A stretch of 39,341 bases of DNA from Cloacimonetes bacterium SCGC AAA252-N17. GTDB taxonomy: Bacteria; Cloacimonadota; Cloacimonadia; JGIOTU-2. Position numbers and translations under genes: made by a program. The DNA lies in NCBI GenBank assembly GCA_000404785.1, contig ASNI01000022.1, forward strand, positions 1 to 39,341. The letters are read 5' to 3'. The notes under the pieces were generated by a model. It did no database searches. It was not told the DNA's origin and was given only the letters and a program-made list of their open reading frames with translations. This document shows positions 34,193 to 39,341 of this stretch, piece after piece. Position 1 is the first letter of the stretch, and each line of letters starts with the position of its first letter.

Positions 34193-35224
34193 ATGAAAAG
34201 AAAAATCATTCAAATCGGATTTCTCATAATACTTCTCTTAGTTATTTATGTGAGGATCTCACACGAGAAAAGCAAACCTCTCAAGGAAACCCGCCTTGCA
34301 CTTGGCACCTTTGTTACCATTGATATTCAGGGAAAAAATAGACAAAATAGAGAAATAATTGATTCTGTGTTTTCTATAATTCAAATTTATGAAAAGCAGT
34401 TTTCCTTGACCTATCCAAAAAGTGAAACTAACAGAATAAATAATAGTGAGAATTCGATTCTCATTTCTGAAGATATGCAGGACATACTGACAATTTCAAA
34501 CCAGATCAGCAATGAAACCGAAGGTGCCTTTGATATTACAGTAGGGAAGATCATTAATCTGTATGATTTTGTTGATGAGGTCATGCCTACTCAAGCTGAG
34601 ATAGATTCTGCTCTTGTTTATGTTGGTTATAAGAAAATATCTTGCATTGACAGTGAACTCTTCAAAGATGATCCGACGATTTTCATCGATCTTGGTGGTA
34701 TTGCAAAAGGATTTATTGTTGATAAAGCAGTTGCTTATCTAAAAGAGAAAGGCATTACTAATTCAGCAATAAATGCGGGCGGCGACCTTTTTGTTATGCA
34801 AAATCCCGAGACGGATGTTTGGAAGGTAGGTATCCAACATCCCAGAAATCCATCGGCACTGTTTGGTTCGGTAGAAGTAAGAGATATAGCAGTGGTCACA
34901 TCAGGAGATTATGAACAATTCTTCATGAAAGACGGGAAACGTATTCATCATATCATTGATCCACAAACCGGATTCCCCTCATACAATTCTATAAGCGTTA
35001 CAGTCATAGCGCCAAATACTACAATTGCAGATGCGTTATGTACTGCACTTTTTGTTATGGGACCTGAAAAAGCGATCAAACTTGTAAATCATAAGAATGA
35101 TATCGAAGCGCTCATTGTATTTGAAAATAATGGGGAACTTTGCTATGTTTTTTCGAATAATTTTGACAAATATAAATTTACTCTTATAGATTCAACTGCG
35201 CAGTTCAGAAAGGATATTCAATGA
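34193..35224 (+). CDS. apbE: FAD:protein FMN transferase (ApbE family)
   Basis: 343 aa from ATG 34193; the frame is open from 34160, but that ATG lies in a terminator loop. The N-terminus is a membrane anchor or signal segment (about 5-21). Family motifs: ETEGAFDITVG, DLGGIAKGFIVDKA, NAGGDLFV, TSGDYEQFF, HHIIDPQTGFPS and ADALCTALFVMG. ApbE attaches FMN to Thr/Ser of exported flavoproteins such as Rnf or Nqr subunits; none is in this window. Overlaps folE2 by four bases (ATGA). Confidence 0.94.
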   Translation: MKRKIIQIGFLIILLLVIYVRISHEKSKPLKETRLALGTFVTIDIQGKNRQNREIIDSVFSIIQIYEKQFSLTYPKSETNRINNSENSILISEDMQDILTISNQISNETEGAFDITVGKIINLYDFVDEVMPTQAEIDSALVYVGYKKISCIDSELFKDDPTIFIDLGGIAKGFIVDKAVAYLKEKGITNSAINAGGDLFVMQNPETDVWKVGIQHPRNPSALFGSVEVRDIAVVTSGDYEQFFMKDGKRIHHIIDPQTGFPSYNSISVTVIAPNTTIADALCTALFVMGPEKAIKLVNHKNDIEALIVFENNGELCYVFSNNFDKYKFTLIDSTAQFRKDIQ

Positions 35225-35991
35225 AACTTAATGATATTCAGAATCAAAAAGACACAAGGAAAATTCCAATCAATAAAGTCGGTGTCAAAGGACTGCAATA
35301 TCCAATCGTTCTACAAGATAGGACAAACGGAACGCAGAATTCTGTGGCAGATATCAATATGTATGTTGAGCTACCTCATGATTTTCGCGGTACGCATATG
35401 AGCAGATTCGTAGAGATACTTCATCATTATCATAGAGAAACTATCATTGATAATCTAGAAAAACTTCTTGCAGAAATGAAGATGAAGCTGAATGCGGACG
35501 TTTCTTATCTTGAGATGGAATTTCCTTATTTCATAAAAAAAGCTGCACCCGTAACAAAAGAAGAATCACTTTCGTCATATCAATGCGGTTTCAATGCCAG
35601 TTTGGGTAAAGAATTTATTTTTGAAATGTATGCAACAGTACCTGTGCTTTCTCTATGCCCTTGCTCAAAAGAAATTAGCCGGTATGGTGCACATAATCAA
35701 CGAGCATACGTGACAGTTAATATTGTGTACAACGACTTTGTGTGGTTGGAAGAATTAATAGAGATCATCGAAAATTCTGCTAGCTGCCAGATATATTCAC
35801 TTCTCAAAAGACCAGATGAAAAATATGTAACAGAGAAAAGCTATGATAATCCAAAATTTGTTGAAGACATTGCGCGTGAGATAGCGATTACTTTGAAAAA
35901 CGATTCAAGGATATCAAAGTTCTCTATCGAAGCAGAGAGCATCGAATCCATTCATAATCACAATGCTTATGCAATGATCAAAAGTTCGTAG
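35221..35991 (+). CDS. folE2: GTP cyclohydrolase FolE2 (type IB)
   Basis: 256 aa, normal length. Catalyses GTP to 7,8-dihydroneopterin triphosphate for folate or queuosine-type pathways. The family core VPVLSLCPCSKEISRYGAHNQR carries the metal-binding Cys; KGLQYPI and GTHMSRFVE are further signatures. It is translationally coupled to the ApbE gene, then 9 bases to the Nif3-like gene. Confidence 0.95.
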   Translation: MKLNDIQNQKDTRKIPINKVGVKGLQYPIVLQDRTNGTQNSVADINMYVELPHDFRGTHMSRFVEILHHYHRETIIDNLEKLLAEMKMKLNADVSYLEMEFPYFIKKAAPVTKEESLSSYQCGFNASLGKEFIFEMYATVPVLSLCPCSKEISRYGAHNQRAYVTVNIVYNDFVWLEELIEIIENSASCQIYSLLKRPDEKYVTEKSYDNPKFVEDIAREIAITLKNDSRISKFSIEAESIESIHNHNAYAMIKSS

Positions 35992-36000
35992 AGGTAATAA

Positions 36001-36765
36001 ATGGTAAAAAGAAATGAAATAGTAGAATTTTGTAATGAGTATTTGAAAGCCGATACCTTCAACGATTATTGTTACAATGGACTTCAGATCGAAGGCAAAG
36101 AGAACATTTCGAAGATCGTGACTGGTGTAAGTCTTTCCAGACAATTCATTAAAAAAGCAATCGATGAAAAAGCAGATATGATCATTGTTCATCATGGTTT
36201 ATTTAAGAATCAATTAGGTGATCCACCACGCATAATCGGAATTTTTCGACAAAGGATCAAACTAATTCTTGAAAATAATATTAATCTTTGCGGTTATCAT
36301 CTTCCTCTTGATGCACATCCGGAAATAGGCAATAATATCAGTCTTGCACGTTTGTTGGAACTTCAGAATATTGAGCGTTTGAATTCTCCATACTACGGCG
36401 AGATAGGGTATATTGGGGAGATAAAACAGAAAATGAAATTTGAAGATTTCAAAAAATATATTGATAAAGTCCTCGATACAAACTCATATATCCTCGCGGC
36501 AGGTCATAAATTTGTTAAAAAAGTAGGCATCATATCAGGAGGAAGTTCTATTGATTATTCTATTGCATTCGAAAAAGGTGCGGATACGTTTGTTACTGGG
36601 GATATCAAAGAAAATGTTGTTCGCGAAGTAGAAGAGATCGGTATGAACTTCATTAACGCTGGACATTATAATACTGAAAAATTGGGAGTACAAAATATAG
36701 GCAAGCTTGTATCAGAGACATTCAGTCTCGAGACAAAATTTATTGATATTCCATGCGATGTTTAA
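36001..36765 (+). CDS. Nif3-like dinuclear metal-centre protein (DUF34)
   Basis: 254 aa, the short form without the inserted domain. Metal-ligand motifs: YNGLQIEG, IIVHHGLFK, HLPLDAHPEIGNN, and near the end TGDIKENVV with AGHYNTE. Older annotation calls it GTP cyclohydrolase I type 2, but that activity is not established for most members; placement after folE2 may have encouraged it. GAGG precedes ATG 36001. Confidence 0.93.
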   Translation: MVKRNEIVEFCNEYLKADTFNDYCYNGLQIEGKENISKIVTGVSLSRQFIKKAIDEKADMIIVHHGLFKNQLGDPPRIIGIFRQRIKLILENNINLCGYHLPLDAHPEIGNNISLARLLELQNIERLNSPYYGEIGYIGEIKQKMKFEDFKKYIDKVLDTNSYILAAGHKFVKKVGIISGGSSIDYSIAFEKGADTFVTGDIKENVVREVEEIGMNFINAGHYNTEKLGVQNIGKLVSETFSLETKFIDIPCDV

Positions 36766-36793
36766 TTTTTTTTATTCACAATAAGGAGATAAC

Positions 36794-36919
36794 ATAATCG
36801 GTGGTCCTTCAAAGAAAAATATTTCTGAAGACATCTCTGATAGAGTTACCATACATGAAGTTGATACTGAAAATGAAAGTAAAGAAAAGATAAATTTCGA
36901 AGGTGGAAATCCTCTATAA
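36794..36919 (+). other. Short acidic open frame with RBS but ATA in place of a start codon
   Basis: AAGGAG (36783-36788) is followed after five bases by ATA, then 40 more sense codons and TAA at 36917-36919. The product would be 41 aa, acidic, ending EGGNPL. The RBS, spacing and frame look gene-like, but ATA is a very rare start, so this is either a decayed small gene (ATG to ATA) or a true non-canonical start. It lies 28 bases after the Nif3-like gene. Confidence 0.35.
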
Positions 36920-36939
36920 AAATAGTATAGAATCTTAAT

Positions 36940-37120
36940 TAACTCAAGTTTTGCAGTAGATATTATAAAAGTTAAATATGATTTTTTTAAGTAATTTCCA
37001 TCCTTTTATACTTGAATAACTGATTACTCCCAACCTGTCGGGACTAATTTCAAATGATCCGCCAGCTGGCGGATACGACCCGACAAGACGCCGATGCAGG
37101 CGAAATAAACCCCCGATATA
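36940..37120. repeat. Remote copy of the tandem-repeat lead with nested palindromes
   Basis: About 36941-37025 closely matches 25904-25990 (AACTCAAGTTT, ATATTATAAAAG, TTAAATATGATTTTTTTAAG, CTTGAATAACT). The rest of the unit is replaced by a structure in which TGTCGGG (37036-37042) pairs with CCCGACA (37079-37085) around the 18-bp palindrome at 37057-37074. Confidence 0.7.
37057..37074. repeat. 18-bp perfect palindrome, copy 2
   Basis: Identical to the palindrome at 28972-28989 that disrupts the HEPN gene. Here it forms the tip of a longer inverted repeat in non-coding DNA. Confidence 0.85.
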
Positions 37121-37144
37121 GTCATTCCCTATGAAATAATGCCC

Positions 37145-37188
37145 GCCCTGTGTAATTGCTTTGCACCACTTCGTGGATTACACAGGGC
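37145..37188. repeat. Inverted repeat, 12-bp stem with inner hairpin
   Basis: GCCCTGTGTAAT (37145-37156) pairs with ATTACACAGGGC (37177-37188). The 20-base loop contains CCAC-TTC-GTGG (37166-37176), itself a hairpin. Related words (CACAGGG, CACTTCAC, CAGGGCAAGC) continue to about 37262, so the 637-base gap 36766-37402 is a patchwork of short palindromic repeats. Apart from these, the short acidic frame and one GTGGTTAA-type motif at 37313-37334, I see no gene in it. Confidence 0.7.
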
Positions 37189-37312
37189 AAGCATTTCACA
37201 GGGTAAACTTCCTTACCCCAGTGAAGTAGGTACAGCACTTCACGGGTCAAGCAGGGCAAGCGAAAGACACGAATTATTAAAATGGCTTTATAGAATATTT
37301 TCTTAAACACAA

Positions 37313-37334
37313 TTTTCGTGCTTTTCGTGGTTAA
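37313..37334. repeat. GTGGTTAA-type intergenic repeat, diverged copy
   Basis: TTTTCGTGCTTTTCGTGGTTAA resembles the arms at 8929-8961 and 22820-22850. Single arm, in the convergent gap before the acid phosphatase gene. Confidence 0.4.
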
Positions 37335-37402
37335 AAGTATTTATTTGTAGTGGGCTAAAGAATCAAAAAATTGGTTGAGCATGATTTCAAAAGAGGTTTT
37401 TT

Positions 37403-38197
37403 TTATTCAATAATATCTAAGAGCGAAGCTTTATAATGTATTTTTTCTTTATCTGATAATTGTCCTACACCATAATAAAGTGCTTTTTGCCACGAACCGT
37501 GCATCGGATTGGGCAGTATGATGAATTTGCGTCCCCATTCTGTATGAAGTGAATCTGTGATATTTTTTCTCGCCTCAATGGATTCATTAAAGTAATCGCC
37601 CAGAAAATCAACACAGTTATCACCTATATAGAGAATTACAACATAATCTCCATTTACTTTATCCCGTCTTCCTTGTTTTGTATGATCCGTTCCTCTCATA
37701 AGTAAATGCTCTGAATCAGCTTGAGGTAACCCAAGATCAATAATCTGCTGAAGGGTAATATCAGTACATTCGTCCCGACGATTTGTTACATAAAAAATCT
37801 CATAACCTTCTTTATAAATGAATTTCAAAAATTCCCGAGCACCCGGAATAAGTGTTGCTTCACCGGAAGCTATCCATTCATAAAATTCCTTGGGATATTC
37901 CTGATATCGGATAATTCCAGTGGCATTGAATTTTGCATTAAAAATCACAGTTTCATCAAGATCAATTATGACGGCTCTTGGCTTAGCCCACTCTTTCGTA
38001 AGATCCATTTGAATTCTGTCTCTTGCTACATTGAATGCCTGATAACAAAGTGCCCTGTATTCCGATGACGTCTGCTGCCAGAGTGCAGCCATTAAGGATT
38101 CTTTCTCATTAAGACCTTCGTCAATGTTAGGTGTATTCTTCGCGCAGGCACTTAGAACAAGTATTAAAACTATTATAAATGAAAAATATTTTTGCAT
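37403..38197 (-). CDS. HAD-family acid phosphatase lipoprotein (e(P4)-type)
   Basis: 264 aa outer-surface lipoprotein with lipobox LSAC (Cys17). HAD class B motifs: DLDETV (nucleophile Asp), TNRRDE, and GDNCVDF for motif IV. Similar to Haemophilus e(P4), which removes phosphate from NMN or other nucleotides outside the cell to allow nucleoside uptake. AAGGAAGG lies upstream of ATG 38197. It follows corA by 22 bases and is probably co-transcribed. Confidence 0.92.
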   Translation of the reverse strand: MQKYFSFIIVLILVLSACAKNTPNIDEGLNEKESLMAALWQQTSSEYRALCYQAFNVARDRIQMDLTKEWAKPRAVIIDLDETVIFNAKFNATGIIRYQEYPKEFYEWIASGEATLIPGAREFLKFIYKEGYEIFYVTNRRDECTDITLQQIIDLGLPQADSEHLLMRGTDHTKQGRRDKVNGDYVVILYIGDNCVDFLGDYFNESIEARKNITDSLHTEWGRKFIILPNPMHGSWQKALYYGVGQLSDKEKIHYKASLLDIIE

Positions 38198-38219
38198 AAG
38201 TATCCTTCCTTAAGAAGTG

Positions 38220-39164
38220 TTAAAACCATTTCCGTTTTATAAATATTATTACACCAACCAATGCCAGTAAAACAGAAGCAACCATCAGGATAACAAATGC
38301 ATGGGGAGATTTATCAAAAGGTAACGGAATATTCATCCCGTAAATACTCGAAATAAGGGTCGGCAGCATGAGAATAATCGTAATTGATGTAAGAAATTTC
38401 ATTACTTTATTCAGATTATTAGATATCATTGAAGAAAAAGCTTCCATTGTGCTTCGCAGAATATTCGCATGTATTGAGGTCATTTCTATTGCCTGCTTGT
38501 TATCAATGATCATATCTTCGAGCAAGTCTTCGTCTTCTTCAAATTTGGTGAACATACCCACGCGGGACAATTTCTCCATAACAGCTTGGTTAGAACGCAG
38601 CGAAGTGGCAAAATAAACTAAACTTTTCTGCAAGTCCAACAGATCCATAAGACGTTCGTTATTCATCGAATTTTCAAGTTGAGCTTCGATAGTATTGCTG
38701 ATTCTGTTTATCTTTTTTAGATAATTCAAATAGACTGTTGCAGTTCGGGATAAGATCTGAAGTATTAAGCGATTTCTCTTCGTAGTCGAGAAATTTTTCA
38801 CACGTCCTTTTATGAGGTTCTGAAGAACATCATCATCCTTTGAAGAAACTGTAATGATGCATTTTTCTGTGAGAATTATACCTAAAGGCAGTGTAATAAA
38901 TTGGATCGCAGCTTCTTCGTCATCCTGAAAATAGGGGGATTGTATAATGAGAAGTCTCTTGCCATCCTCGAGCTCCATACGGGGACTCTCATTTTCATCG
39001 AGAGGGTCTTCAATAAAATCCTTTGGAATATCAAAGCTCGTAGTGATAAGCTCGATCTCATCATGAGATGGAGATACAAGATACACCCAGATATTTTCTT
39101 CGAGAAGATCGTATTGGTCTTTCTCAATAAATTTTCCGTTCGTAGTTTTAAATACTTTTATCAT
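38220..39164 (-). CDS. corA: CorA-type magnesium/divalent cation channel
   Basis: 314 aa, normal length. The N-terminal cytoplasmic domain (about 1-250) is rich in acidic helices. Two C-terminal membrane helices follow, with the pore signature YGMNIP between them, and the protein ends in a basic tail (KRKWF). GMN defines CorA; Mg2+ is the usual ion, but Co2+ or Zn2+ is possible. A TTGACA (complement of 39217-39222) lies 53 bases upstream, with no convincing -10. Confidence 0.95.
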   Translation of the reverse strand: MIKVFKTTNGKFIEKDQYDLLEENIWVYLVSPSHDEIELITTSFDIPKDFIEDPLDENESPRMELEDGKRLLIIQSPYFQDDEEAAIQFITLPLGIILTEKCIITVSSKDDDVLQNLIKGRVKNFSTTKRNRLILQILSRTATVYLNYLKKINRISNTIEAQLENSMNNERLMDLLDLQKSLVYFATSLRSNQAVMEKLSRVGMFTKFEEDEDLLEDMIIDNKQAIEMTSIHANILRSTMEAFSSMISNNLNKVMKFLTSITIILMLPTLISSIYGMNIPLPFDKSPHAFVILMVASVLLALVGVIIFIKRKWF

Positions 39165-39279
39165 ATAGACCTGCTAAGAGTTGGATTACGAAGAAATCAG
39201 AATGTGCGGATTTAGTTGTCAAGGAAATGAGATGTGGTGTATGCATACCCCCAAACTTTTTTATAGACATGGCAATGTA

Positions 39280-39296
39280 AAACCCGAGTCGGGTTT
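39280..39296. terminator. Small GC hairpin at the right edge, possible terminator
   Basis: AAACCC (39280-39285) pairs with GGGTTT (39291-39296) around five bases. No T run follows. It may end a gene beyond the window; nothing else is seen in 39165-39341. Confidence 0.3.
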
Positions 39297-39341
39297 AGTC
39301 TGTATTGGTGTCTGTTATAAAAGGCATCCCACCCTGTTCTT

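Noticed and set aside
36001..36765. GTP cyclohydrolase I for the Nif3-like protein
   Set aside because: The motifs are those of the DUF34/Nif3 metal-binding family; FolE2 next to it already covers the cyclohydrolase step.

Overview
The window most resembles a chromosomal piece of an anaerobic bacterium of the FCB superphylum, possibly Cloacimonadota. This is inferred from a PorU-like C25 peptidase and proteins with type IX secretion C-terminal domains, FolE2, a long GlmL/MutL protein, a B12-dependent mutase beside a tryptophanase-type lyase, and moderate to low GC. Many genes have clear AAGGAG-type ribosome binding sites, which is unlike typical Bacteroidota. The phylum was not tested by any search.

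Layout. (1) 1-2140: an AT-rich two-gene insert: a 161-aa unknown protein and a 410-aa protein with zinc-finger-like Cys pairs and a PD-(D/E)XK-like end. It is bounded by inverted ends that look like the two halves of an integron attC site. (2) 2149-8776, minus strand: four tRNA genes (Ser-TGA, Ser-GCT, Gln-TTG, Gln-CTG) run straight into two sugar-type ABC permeases, then a 968-aa GlmL/MutL-like protein, acylphosphatase and a LysM/M23 peptidase. (3) 9038-15942, plus strand: NAD kinase, a CDP-alcohol phosphatidyltransferase, two membrane proteins, ribosomal protein S20 and a PorU-like peptidase. (4) 16219-21032: a 960-aa secreted protein with a sorting domain, a terminator, and an O-antigen ligase-like protein with a TPR-like tail. 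(5) 21110-28388: split methylmalonyl-CoA mutase, a tryptophanase-like lyase and an aconitase/LeuC-type large subunit. These are followed by a tandem ~270-290 bp repeat, an M23 lipoprotein, and the LeuD-type small subunit. (6) 28385-29076: an intact MNT nucleotidyltransferase (antitoxin type) and a broken HEPN partner. (7) 29099-34121: a compact operon of four membrane proteins of unknown function closed by a hairpin terminator. Proteins 1 and 3 appear to share a domain with strictly spaced residues; this is the best candidate here for an undescribed system. (8) 34193-36765: ApbE, FolE2 and a Nif3-like protein. (9) 36766-37402: a repeat-rich intergenic region. (10) 37403-39164, minus strand: CorA and an e(P4)-type acid phosphatase lipoprotein.

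How the genes relate. The mutase subunits, lyase and dehydratase-type subunits suggest amino-acid or short-chain acid fermentation. The GlmL-like protein may maintain a B12 mutase. The intergenic spaces hold several families of short repeats: a MITE-like unit with 12-bp inverted repeats, a GTGGCTAA-type motif, and an 18-bp perfect palindrome. One copy of the palindrome lies exactly at the frameshift in the HEPN gene.
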